From assembly GCA_963773655.1 (NCBI GenBank), contig CAVZBX010000001.1, forward strand, positions 806,001-870,000: 64,000 bases of DNA. The letters are read 5' to 3'. Positions 25,901 through 34,276 of the stretch are shown here, one piece after another; within the stretch, counting starts at the first letter, position 1, and every line of letters starts with the position of its first letter. The DNA is from DASSQJ01 sp963773655 (GTDB lineage: Bacteria > Actinomycetota > Actinomycetes > Actinomycetales > Dermatophilaceae). The notes below the pieces were generated by a model. It was not told where the DNA came from. It saw only the letters and a program-made list of their open reading frames with translations, and ran no database searches. The translations under genes and the position numbers were made by a program.

Positions 25901-28900
25901 CATCTGCTGGCGCACCTCGGCGGGGAGCACGCTGATGAAGGACTCCCCGGCGAGGATGCGGGCGACGTTCTCGTCGTCGAACGTGCGCTCCACGCCGGGC
26001 AGGCCCAGGGCCGCGCCGGTGACGACCACGGGGGCCCGGGTCGCCAGGCCGTCCGGACCGCTCCGTCGCGGTACCGGCGAGGTGGCGGCCGGCGGAGCCG
26101 GGGCTGCTGGCGGCTCCGCCCCCATGAGCCGCATCCCCCTGCCGATGACGTCGGCCACCATCCGGCCCAGCTCGCGGACGACGTCGTCGGACACGGGGCC
26201 GGACCCGGGGGCGGCGGGCGTGGGCGGGCGCGGAGCCGGCTCGGGCGCGGAGGCCTCGGCAGCCGTCCGGGCCGCCGTCGTCGGCGCGGCGGCCTGCGGG
26301 GCGGGAGCGGCGTATCCGAGGCCCGCCGCGTAGAGCCCGCACATCGCCTGGTTGAAGGCCGTCTCGTCGGAGACCTTCGGGTGGTTGGTGAACAGGGCCA
26401 GGACGTCGTCGTGGTGGGCTCCGAGCACGTCCTGGACGAAGCCGTGCAGCGCCTTCTTGGGGCCGACCTCCACGAAGATGCGCGCGCCGGCGGCGTAGAG
26501 CGTCTCCAGGCCCTTGACGAACTGCACCGGCGAGGCGATCTGCCGGCCGGCGTAGTCGAGCATCGTCTCGGTGGTCGCGTCGGCCGGGTAGAACTCCCCG
26601 GTGACGTTGGCGACGACCGGCAGGGTCGGCGGCCGGAGGTCGAGGCGGCGCAGCGCCTCGCCGAACGGCACCGAGGCCGGCGCGACGATCGAGGTGTGGA
26701 AGGCGTGGCTCACCGGGATGCGGGTGGCGCTGATCCCCTGGGCCGTGAACGTCTCCACGAGGCGCTCGACCGCTGCGGTGGCCCCGCCGACGACGGCCTG
26801 GTTGTAGGAGTTGATGTTCGCGACGACCGCGTAGCCGTCGGCTGCCTCGACGGTGCGCTGGATGACGTCGAGCGGGCCGAAGACCGCCGCCATCGCGCCG
26901 TTGTCGGGCACGGAGAGGTGGGCCATCTCGCGGCCGCGGGCGCTGACCGCCTCCAGCGAGGCCTCGAAGCCGAGCGCGCCGGCAGCGACCAGGGCGCCGT
27001 ACTCGCCGAGGCTGTGCCCCATGACCATGTCGGGGGTGACGCCGTAGGCGGCGAGGAGCCTCGTCAGCGCGAGGTCCGCGGTGAGCACCGCGGGCTGGGT
27101 GATCTCGGTCTGCATCAGCTGGTCGCCCGCGGCCCTGAGAGCGTCCTGGTCGGCGCCGTCGACGAAGACGAACGCCGACAGCGGTCGGCCGAGCAGCGGG
27201 GTCATCACGGCGTCGGCCGCGTCGAAGGTCTCCCGGACGATCGGCTCACGGTCACGCAGGCCCTGCAGCATGTTGACGTACTGCGAGCCCTGGCCGGTGT
27301 AGAGGAAGGCCACCTTGGGGGCCGGTCCGCGCCCGACGAAGGCGCCCTGCTGGCGCATCATGGCGAACACCGCGGGGTTGCCGGTCTCGAAGGCCGTGAC
27401 CAGCTTGCCGAGCTTCCCCGCGAGCTCTGCGGCGTCGCCGTGGTCGACGGCGACGCGCACGGCGGCGCCGGCGAGGGCGGGGTCGGGTGCGGCGGGCGCG
27501 GGCACCTGACCGGCCTGCGCGTCGGCGAGGGCGCGACGAACCTGCTCGAGCACCTCCGCGTCGGTGGCACCCCCGAGCACGAGGGCGCCACGCAGCGGGG
27601 CCCTGCGCGGTGCGGCGTGCGCCGGCGCGCTCGGGGCCGTGACCGTCGGGGCCGAGGCGCCGGCCGGGGCGGAGGTGGGCACGGCGACGCCCGCGAACGA
27701 TCGGGCCGGCGGACGGTGGCGGCCGGGAACGTGCTCCTCGACGACGACGTGGAAGTTGGTGCCCCCGAAGCCGAACGCCGAGACGCCTCCACGGCGCACG
27801 CCCCGTGCCGGGGCGGGCCACTCCCGCAGCTCGGTGTTCACGGCGAAGGGGATCCGGTCCCAGTCCACCCCCGGGTTGGGGTTGGCGAAGTTCAGGCTGG
27901 GTGCGAGCACCTTCTCGTGCAGCGACCGCACCATCTTGTACAGCCCGGCCGCGCCCGCGGCCGCCTTGAGGTGGCCGATGTTGGACTTGACGGACCCGAG
28001 GGCCACCGACCGCGCGGCCAGACCCGCGTCACCGAAGACCTCGGTGAGCGAGGTCAGCTCGGCGGCGTCGCCCACCCGGGTCGAGGTGCCGTGGGCCTCG
28101 ATGGCCATGACGGTCCCGATGTCCTCGCCGGAGTTGGCCCAGGCCCGGCGCACGGCGAGCTGCTGGCCGACCGGGTTGGGCGCGGTGATCCCCTTGCCCT
28201 TGCCGTCGGAGGAGCCGCCGACCCCGAGGACGACCGCGTAGATGCGGTCCCCGGCGGCCTCGGCGTCCTCGAGACGCTTGAGCACGAACAGCGCGGCACC
28301 CTCGCCCATGACGAAGCCGTCGGCGCCGGCGTCGAAGGGTCGGGTGCCGGTGGCCGAGAGGGCGCCGATCTTGCAGAACTTGACGAACGCGTCGACGCCC
28401 ATGTTGCGGTCGACCCCGCCGGTGACGACGGCGTCGAACTGGTGCTCGACGAGCCCGCGGACGGCCGAGTCGAGGGCCGCCAGGCCGGAGGCGCAGGCCG
28501 CGTCGGTGGTGAAGTTGGGCCCGCGCAGGTCGAACAGGTTGGCGATGCGGCCGGCCATGACGTTGGCGAGCTCCCCCGGCATCGTGTCCTCGGTGATCTC
28601 GAAGGTGTTGTCGAGGTAGGCGGAGCGCGTCTCGTCGACGATCGCGTGCCGGGTGGCGGCCGGAAGGGTCAGCAGGGTGGGTGACGCCTCGAGCCGGCGG
28701 ATCACCTCGGGGAGGCGGATCCGCATCGAGGAGACGTAGTGCTTCTCGCCGCCGATGGCGTTGCCGAGCACCACCGCGACGCGGTCGCCGTCGACGTCCC
28801 AACCCGGCCACCCGGCGTCGGTGAGGGCGGCGCGCGCCGCCGAGACCGCCCATCGCTGTCCCTCGTCCATCTGCGCGGCGACCATGGGCGGCACGGGCAG

Positions 28901-29143
28901 CCGCCAGGCGATCGGGTTCCACTCGAACTCGCGGACCCAGCCCCCGATGGTCGAGTAGGTCTTGTCGCGGGCGCCGTGGTCGGGGTCGTGGTAGAGCGTC
29001 CGGTCCCAGCGCTCCGGGGGCACCTCGCTGATCGAGTACTTCCCCCCCTTGACGTTGGCCCAGAAGGCGTCCCCGGTGGGGGCGTCGGGCATGATCGCGG
29101 CGAGTCCGACGACGGCGACGGGGTGGACGGTTGAGGGGCTCAT
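19902..29143 (-). CDS. iterative type I polyketide/PUFA-type synthase, KS-AT-KS-5xACP-KR-DH (several frameshifts)
   Basis: One about 3,080-residue reading unit. KS1 has DAACASG (Cys near 216), EAHGTS and KSNIGH. AT has GHSLGE (Ser near 711). KS2 has NAACAST (Cys near 1285), SHETYT and NTKGFTGH. Five ACPs follow (22,520-24,063). The ketoreductase has TGAAGSI and SS...YAAAN. The dehydratase has HRIDGTPVLPG and FHGPAYR. The layout resembles PfaA but with a second KS, and no enoyl reductase. Indels break the frame in the Ala/Pro linkers from about 23.8 kb down and repeatedly between 22.6 and 21.3 kb. After correction the domains read through, so I treat it as one gene. The ATG has gaggaa upstream. 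An iterative synthase without enoyl reduction should leave double bonds, giving a polyene chain; the product itself is unknown. Confidence 0.85.
22520..24063 (-). repeat. five tandem ACP-coding repeats
   Basis: Five near-identical units with a period of about 325-328 bp, at about 23822-24063, 23498-23740, 23169-23410, 22843-23082 and 22520-22758. Each encodes a carrier domain beginning GDPVLATVTR and containing DLGVDTVKQ, joined by Ala/Pro linkers. The four upstream units are almost identical at the DNA level; the last differs (EEFGVERDANL). In every unit the residue at the phosphopantetheine position is Thr (codon acc), not Ser. The Ala/Pro linkers carry most of the indels here. Confidence 0.92.
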
Positions 29144-29217
29144 GGTGTTCCTCGGTGCTGGTGTGTCGACGTGGTGGGGTCCTTCAGGATCGGCGGTCGG
29201 CCGGGCCGGTTGGCAGG

Positions 29218-30933
29218 TCAGCCGCCGTAACGGGCGTAGAGGGCGTCCTTGACGGTGTCGAGGTCGGTGACGAGGCCCGCCTGCTCGGCGAGGATCTGCG
29301 CCACGGGCACCGCGGCGACGGCGGCGACGGCCGGCGTGCCGGGCTCCGCGGCGCCGGCGACCCAGCGGGTGCCCTCGAGCGCCACCTTCTGGGCGGCCTC
29401 GCGCGCGAACACCCGGGACATCGCCGCGAGGGTCTTGGCGTCGAACCGGCCCGGCACCTTCTCGGCGAGGGCACCGTCGGCGGCGGCGGCCGCCTTCTCG
29501 GCGAACACCCCCGCGGTCTCGGCGACGGCGATGAGCTCACCGAGCCGGAGCAGCACGTGCTGGCTGCGGGTGAGCCGGCCGGTGCGCGCGGCCTCGAGGA
29601 CGACCGCCAGGGCCGAGAGGGCGAGCGCCGCGGTGCCGGCACCGACCTCCGGGCGGGCGGCGTGGACCGCCCGCAGGCGCTCCGCCCGGTCGGTGTAGTG
29701 CACGCCCCGGCTCTTCAGGTGCTGCTGCCACCGGTCGCGGGCCACCGTCATCTCGAGGATCTCGGAGGTGCCCTCGTAGATCGTCGTGATCCGCACGTCG
29801 CGCTTGACCTTCTCGACGAGGTACGGCCGGGTGTAGCCGTAGCCCCCGTGGGCCTGGATGGCGGCCTCGGCAGCCGCGTTGCCGGCCTCGGAGGCCATGA
29901 GCTTGGCGATGGCGCCCTCGGTGTTGAGCGCTCCGTCCTCGCCCTCGCCCGCGTCGAGCCTCCCCGCCGTGTGCTCGATGAAGGCGCGGGCCGCCTCGAG
30001 CCGGACCGCGTGCGGGACGATGAGCTTGTGGGTGTAGCCCTGCTTCAGGTGCAGGGGCCCGCCGCCCTGCTCACGGGTGGTGCTGTACTCGATCGCCCGG
30101 TCCAGGGCCGCCCACCCGGCGCCGAGCCCGAAGGCCGCGACCATCACCCGGGTGTAGCCGAACACCTGCTGGGCCTGAACCAGGCCCTTGCCCTCGACGC
30201 CACCGACGAGGTTCTCGGCCGGCACCTCGACGTCGTCGAGGAACAGGGCGGCGGTGTTGGAGAGCCGGATGCCGTGCTTGTCCTCGGGCGGGGCCGCGGA
30301 GAACCCCGGGGTGCCCCGGGGGACGATGAACCACGACGGCCCGGCGTCCGTGGCGGCGAGGACGGTCGTGAAGTCGGCGATCGACCCGTTCGAGATCCAC
30401 TGCTTGCGCCCGGTGATGCGGTAGGCCGTCACCGTGCCGTCGTCGTCCCTCACCGGGACCGCCACGGTGGTCATCGCGCCCAGGTCGGAGCCGGCCTCGG
30501 GCTCGGTCGCCGCGTAGGCGAAGACGAGGCCCTTCTCGGCGATGTCGCCCAGCCACCTCTCGCGCTGCTCCTCGGTGGCCCCGACGACGATCGGGTCGGA
30601 GCCGAGGAACGTGGCGAACACGGCCGTCGCGAGGCCGAGGTCGCGACCGGCGAGCACCTCGCAGACGCGGTAGGAGTCGAAGGCCCCGCCGTCCATGCCC
30701 CCGTACGCCTCGGGGATGAAGACGAGCTGGACCCCGAGGGTGGCGGGGTCGGACATGGCGCGGACGAGGTCCTCGGGGCAGACGTCCTCGTGGTCGAGCT
30801 CGAGCTGGCGCTCCAGGGGGAGCGCCTCACCGACGAAGTCGTCGAGGGCCTCGAGCATCATCGTCAGGCTCTCGAGGTCCAGGCCCGCCCCTCCGAGGTG
30901 CGCGGACTGCGGGCTGGTGGTGGTCTCGGTCAT
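29218..30933 (-). CDS. acyl-CoA dehydrogenase
   Basis: 571-residue flavoprotein. Acyl-CoA dehydrogenase marks are TEPEAGSD, ITGRKQWISNG, GYGYTRPYLVEK and IYEGTSEI (the catalytic Glu region). A C-terminal extension of about 150 residues recalls very-long-chain FadE enzymes. It would insert, or in reverse remove, an alpha,beta double bond, passing electrons through the ETF encoded just upstream. It lies 75 bp before the synthase gene on the same strand. Position suggests it acts on the synthase product or supplies the missing enoyl-reduction step; neither is shown. Confidence 0.92.
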   Translation of the reverse strand: MTETTTSPQSAHLGGAGLDLESLTMMLEALDDFVGEALPLERQLELDHEDVCPEDLVRAMSDPATLGVQLVFIPEAYGGMDGGAFDSYRVCEVLAGRDLGLATAVFATFLGSDPIVVGATEEQRERWLGDIAEKGLVFAYAATEPEAGSDLGAMTTVAVPVRDDDGTVTAYRITGRKQWISNGSIADFTTVLAATDAGPSWFIVPRGTPGFSAAPPEDKHGIRLSNTAALFLDDVEVPAENLVGGVEGKGLVQAQQVFGYTRVMVAAFGLGAGWAALDRAIEYSTTREQGGGPLHLKQGYTHKLIVPHAVRLEAARAFIEHTAGRLDAGEGEDGALNTEGAIAKLMASEAGNAAAEAAIQAHGGYGYTRPYLVEKVKRDVRITTIYEGTSEILEMTVARDRWQQHLKSRGVHYTDRAERLRAVHAARPEVGAGTAALALSALAVVLEAARTGRLTRSQHVLLRLGELIAVAETAGVFAEKAAAAADGALAEKVPGRFDAKTLAAMSRVFAREAAQKVALEGTRWVAGAAEPGTPAVAAVAAVPVAQILAEQAGLVTDLDTVKDALYARYGG

Positions 30934-30963
30934 GTCGCTCTCGCTCCGGTGGGTACGGGGGGG

Positions 30964-31110
30964 TCAGAAGGGTGCGCCCCGGCGGGGGAGCTCTCGGGTG
31001 GGGCCGGTGCCCGGCCGCTCGGGGTGCCGGCGCGCGACGGGGCGCCCGGCCCCGGCGACCGGTGGCGGCAGCACCGTCATCGGCACTCGGGGGGCGGGTG
31101 GGACGAGCAT
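30964..31110 (-). CDS. possible 48-residue Pro/Arg-rich small protein
   Basis: ATG at 31110 with a good gggagaa ribosome site 6 nt upstream opens a 48-codon frame ending TGA at 30964, filling the otherwise empty 254-bp space between etfA and the acyl-CoA dehydrogenase gene. The peptide is Pro- and Arg-rich (starts MLVPPAPRVP, ends RRGAPF) with no signal or helix. It may be a genuine small operon member or a leader peptide. No family is recognised, and chance open frames are common at this G+C. Confidence 0.35.
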   Translation of the reverse strand: MLVPPAPRVPMTVLPPPVAGAGRPVARRHPERPGTGPTRELPRRGAPF

Positions 31111-31187
31111 GGGTTCTCCCGGTCAGCGGCCGTCGTGGGCTGCGGTCCCTGTGGCGCGGCGGTCGGGTGCCGGCCGGAGCCCCGGGT

Positions 31188-32153
31188 TCATTGCCTGCGC
31201 TCGCGCACGAGGGCGGTGAGGGCGGGGAGCACGGTGTGGAGGTCGCCGACGACGCCGAGGTCGGCGATCGAGAAGATCGGGGCGTCGGGGTCCTTGTTGA
31301 CCGCGACGATGGTCTTGCTCGACTGCATCCCCGCCCGGTGCTGGATCGAGCCGGAGATGCCGGCGGCGAGGTAGAGGTCCGGAGCGACCGTCTTGCCGGT
31401 CTGCCCGATCTGCAGGTCGTGGGGGGCCCACCCGGAGTCGGTGGCGGCGCGGGAGGCCGCCACGGCGCCCTCCATCGCGTCGGCGAGGTCCTCCACGAGG
31501 GTGAACCCCTCCGCCGAGCCGACACCGCGGCCGCCGGCGACGACCACCGTGGCCTCGGTGAGCTCGGGGCGACCGTTCCCGGTCCTGGGGCTCGTCTCGT
31601 CGACGTGGGCCGCCAGGGCGAGGTCCGTGAAGGCGACCTCGACCCGCTCCACCGCCGGGGTGCCCACCGGTGCCGGCTCGGCCCCGATCGAGTTCGGCCG
31701 GAGGGTGAGGACCGCCGGGCCGCGCACGACCCTGGACCGCACGAGGAAGCGCCCGGACCCGACGCTCTGGGTGGCGACGACGGAGTCGCCGTCGAGGGTG
31801 ACGTCGACGGCGTCGGTGAGGATGCCGGAGTCGAGACGGACCGCGACGCGGCCGGCGACGTCCTTGCCGAGCGGACCCGAGCCGACGAGGACGGCGGTGG
31901 CACCGGTCCGGCGGGCGACCTCGACGACCGCCTCCGCCGTGGGCACGGCCAGGTGCTCCCGGGCCTCGGGAGCGGCGACGGCGTACACCGTGCCCGCGCC
32001 GTACTCGCCCAGGGCGGTCACGACGTCGGCCGTCGGCTCACCGACGACCAGGGCCACCGGGTCGCCGAGCCGGCGCGCCGCGGTGAGCAGCTCGAGGGCC
32101 GCCTTGCGCACGCCCGAGTCGGTGGTCTCGGCGAGGACGAGGACTGCACTCAT
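31188..32153 (-). CDS. etfA: electron transfer flavoprotein alpha subunit
   Basis: 321 residues. The C-terminal FAD-binding half shows GGRGVGSAEGF, GQTGKTVAPDLYLAAGISG and a NKDPDAPIFSIADLGVVGD tail, all typical of EtfA. It pairs with EtfB to carry electrons between acyl-CoA dehydrogenases and the respiratory chain or another donor. The ATG at 32153 is about 20 bp after etfB. Placement upstream of an acyl-CoA dehydrogenase and lipid synthase suggests a dedicated ETF for this system. Confidence 0.94.
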   Translation of the reverse strand: MSAVLVLAETTDSGVRKAALELLTAARRLGDPVALVVGEPTADVVTALGEYGAGTVYAVAAPEAREHLAVPTAEAVVEVARRTGATAVLVGSGPLGKDVAGRVAVRLDSGILTDAVDVTLDGDSVVATQSVGSGRFLVRSRVVRGPAVLTLRPNSIGAEPAPVGTPAVERVEVAFTDLALAAHVDETSPRTGNGRPELTEATVVVAGGRGVGSAEGFTLVEDLADAMEGAVAASRAATDSGWAPHDLQIGQTGKTVAPDLYLAAGISGSIQHRAGMQSSKTIVAVNKDPDAPIFSIADLGVVGDLHTVLPALTALVRERRQ

Positions 32154-32175
32154 GGGAGGTGTCTCCTTCGGGGGC

Positions 32176-32955
32176 CTAGATGAAGCCGCGCGTCGCGAGG
32201 AAGTCGGCGAGCCGGTCGGCCCCGTCGCCCTCGTCGACGACGACGGCACCGGCTTCGCGCGGCGGGGTGGGGGAGATCTCGAGCACGCTCACGGCCGCGG
32301 CGTCCAGGCCGATGCGCGCGGGGTCCACGCCGAGGTCGGACACGGTGAGGGTCTCGACCGGCTTCTTCTTCGCCATCATGATCGACCTGAACGCGGGGTA
32401 GCGGACCTCGCCGGCCCGGTCGGTGACGGACACGATGGCCGGGAGCGCAGCAGTCACCCGTACGGTGCCCTCGTCGGTGTCGCGGCGGATCGAGACCGTC
32501 CCCCCGTCGACGCTGACCTCGGCGGCGAAGGTGGCCTGGGCGACGCCGAGCCGGTCGGCGAGCATGGACGGCAGCACCGACATCTCGGCGTCGGTGGAGG
32601 CCATGCCGGTGAGGACGAGGTCGGCGCCGACCCGCCGGAGCGTCTCGGCGAGGACCAGCGAGGTGCCGAGGGCGTCGGAGCCGTGGACCGCGTCGTCGAC
32701 GACGTGCACGGCCGCGTCGCCGCCGATGGCCAGCGCCTTCCGCAGCGCCACGGACGCCTCGGGCGGACCGAGCGTCACGTGGACGACCTCGTCGGCGGCG
32801 CCGCTCTCCCGGAGCCGCACCGCCTGCTCGACGGCGTACTCGTCGAGCTCGGACAGCCGTCCCTCCACGGCCTCGCGGTCCACGGTGTTGTCGGGACCGA
32901 ACGACCACGGTTCCGTCGGTTCCGGGACGTACTTGACGAGCACTGCGACCTTCAT
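32176..32955 (-). CDS. etfB: electron transfer flavoprotein beta subunit
   Basis: 259 residues, beginning MKVAVLVKYVPE. It has the EtfB signature region (VLTGMASTDAEMSVLPSMLADRLG) and a MAKKKP stretch near residue 195, as in the family. It forms the AMP-binding partner of EtfA. Start ATG has a clear agaggtgag site. It is the first gene of the etfB-etfA-ACAD-synthase-carboxylase operon; the promoter must lie in the 197-bp gap to the NUDIX gene. Confidence 0.94.
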   Translation of the reverse strand: MKVAVLVKYVPEPTEPWSFGPDNTVDREAVEGRLSELDEYAVEQAVRLRESGAADEVVHVTLGPPEASVALRKALAIGGDAAVHVVDDAVHGSDALGTSLVLAETLRRVGADLVLTGMASTDAEMSVLPSMLADRLGVAQATFAAEVSVDGGTVSIRRDTDEGTVRVTAALPAIVSVTDRAGEVRYPAFRSIMMAKKKPVETLTVSDLGVDPARIGLDAAAVSVLEISPTPPREAGAVVVDEGDGADRLADFLATRGFI

Positions 32956-33035
32956 CGCTCACCTCTGGGTGGTCTGGGGCTCAGCCTGTGGTGCTGCTGA
33001 TCAGACTGCTCCCGAGGGCCCGACGACGCCAACTT

Positions 33036-33049
33036 CTACCGGTCAGTAG
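33036..33049 (-). promoter_or_regulatory. candidate operator upstream of the lipid operon
   Basis: CTAC-N6-GTAG imperfect palindrome (ctactgaccggtag on the minus strand) about 80 bp before etfB, in the only intergenic space that can hold the operon promoter. Its form resembles operators of TetR-family regulators of acyl-CoA genes, but no regulator is encoded nearby. Confidence 0.25.
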
Positions 33050-33152
33050 TGAGGTGATGAGTCCTACATCACGTCGTAGATGGACCGGGGGCGGCGGTGC
33101 CGGGCCCGCAGACCGCGGTGGTGCCGGACGTGGTGGCGCCTGCCACGGGCGC

Positions 33153-33692
33153 TCAGACGGGGTGGCCCAGGTGGGCGAGCGCCTGCCGGAGCAGCACGCC
33201 GTGGCCCCGCTCCATCTCGGCCTGCACCGAGGGGTCGAGCGCCTGCTCGGGCGAGAGCCAGGTGAGGTCGAGGGCGTCGTTCTGCGGGGCGCAGTCGCCG
33301 GCGACGGGCACGACGAAGGCGAGCGACACCGCGTGCTGGCGGGGGTCGTGGAAGGGCGTGACGCCGGGTGTCGGGAAGTACTCGGCCACGGTGAACGGCT
33401 GCGGGCTCACCGGGACGCGCGGCAGCGCCACCGGCCCGAGGTCCTTCTCGATGTGCCGCAGCAGCGCGTCGCGGACCCGCTCGTGGTGCAGCACTCGACC
33501 CGAGACCAGCTCGCGACAGACGCGGCCGTCGGAGTCCAGGCGCAGCAGCAGCCCGACGGCGGTCGCCGCCCCGCGCTCGTCGACCCGGACGGGCACGGCG
33601 TCGACGTAGAGGATGGGCAGGCGCTGGCGCGCGGCGTCGAGGTCCTCGCGGCTCAGCCAGGCGGGGTCGCGGTCCAGCTCGAGCGGGTTCAT
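33153..33692 (-). CDS. NUDIX hydrolase family protein (DUF4916-like)
   Basis: 179 residues. The centre has a degenerate Nudix box (ELVSGRVLHHERVRDALLRHIEKDLGP), where the usual Gly-Glu and REXXEE residues are partly replaced, so hydrolase activity is uncertain. Flanking stretches such as FTVAEYFPTPG and HDPRQHAVSLAFVVPV fit a compact alpha/beta fold. The ATG at 33692 lies 7 nt after a CACAAT hexamer. It runs toward the lipid operon but is separated from it by 197 bp. Confidence 0.75.
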   Translation of the reverse strand: MNPLELDRDPAWLSREDLDAARQRLPILYVDAVPVRVDERGAATAVGLLLRLDSDGRVCRELVSGRVLHHERVRDALLRHIEKDLGPVALPRVPVSPQPFTVAEYFPTPGVTPFHDPRQHAVSLAFVVPVAGDCAPQNDALDLTWLSPEQALDPSVQAEMERGHGVLLRQALAHLGHPV

Positions 33693-33699
33693 GCGGGCG

Positions 33700-33705
33700 A
33701 TTGTG
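33700..33705 (-). promoter_or_regulatory. -10 hexamer, leaderless NUDIX promoter
   Basis: CACAAT on the minus strand, then 7 nt and the ATG. Confidence 0.45.
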
Positions 33706-33786
33706 CCAACCGGGCCGGCCCCCACCGCGCGGACTCGCCCACGGCCGGGCCCCCTCCCGCAACGCGCGGACCCGACGGCCGGGACG

Positions 33787-33815
33787 TTGAGCTTTGCCGG
33801 GGCGCGGCCTAGATT
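33787..33815 (+). promoter_or_regulatory. promoter of ectoine synthase-like gene
   Basis: TTGAGC (33787-33792), a 17-nt spacer, and TAGATT (33810-33815): a good sigma-70-type promoter with a 5' leader of about 25 nt holding ggaggt (33837-33842). Confidence 0.6.
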
Positions 33816-33846
33816 GCGCGGCACCCACCCGTTGTCGGAGGTCCTC

Positions 33847-34209
33847 ATGCCCATGTACGTCACCTCGAGCAGCACGATCGCCGGGACCGAGCGCGAGGCC
33901 CGAGGGGAGGGGTGGCGCAGCCGCCGCCTGGTGCTCGCCCGCGACGGTCGGCCGGTGTCGGTGCACGAGACGCTCGTCCGCTCGGGCACCGTGCTGGAGC
34001 TCTGCTACCGCCACCACACCGAGACGGTGTACTGCGTCGCCGGCCGGGCCGTGCTCACCGACCGCTCCGACGGTCGGTCCCACGACATCGTCGCGGGCTC
34101 GCTGTACTGCGCCCGGGTCGGCGACGACCACCGTCTCGAGATCGTCGAGGACTGCACCTTCGTCTGCGTCTTCGACCCGCCCCTGGTCGGTCAGGAGGAG
34201 GCGGACTGA
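33847..34209 (+). CDS. orphan ectoine synthase-like cupin (EctC family)
   Basis: 120 residues with the EctC pattern: an N-terminal RRLVLARDG strand, YRHHTETVYCVAG (metal-binding Glu), LYCARVGDDHRL (Tyr and His) and the terminal CVFDPPLVGQE. Ectoine synthase cyclises N-gamma-acetyl-diaminobutyrate to the osmolyte ectoine. No ectA or ectB is nearby, so it may use imported or scavenged precursor, serve genes elsewhere, or do another cyclisation. It is slightly shorter than usual EctC. It has its own good promoter and ribosome site. Confidence 0.8.
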   Translation: MPMYVTSSSTIAGTEREARGEGWRSRRLVLARDGRPVSVHETLVRSGTVLELCYRHHTETVYCVAGRAVLTDRSDGRSHDIVAGSLYCARVGDDHRLEIVEDCTFVCVFDPPLVGQEEAD

Positions 34210-34276
34210 GGACCACCGGGGGTCGGCGACGGCTGGCCCCGTGCGGGGTCCCGGCCGGGCTCGGCTGGTCCTCGCC

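Noticed and set aside
23696..28684. A 1,662-codon open frame on the plus strand opposite the synthase gene
   Set aside because: Composition is the mirror of a high-GC minus-strand gene; no domains are seen, while the minus strand encodes clear KS and AT motifs.
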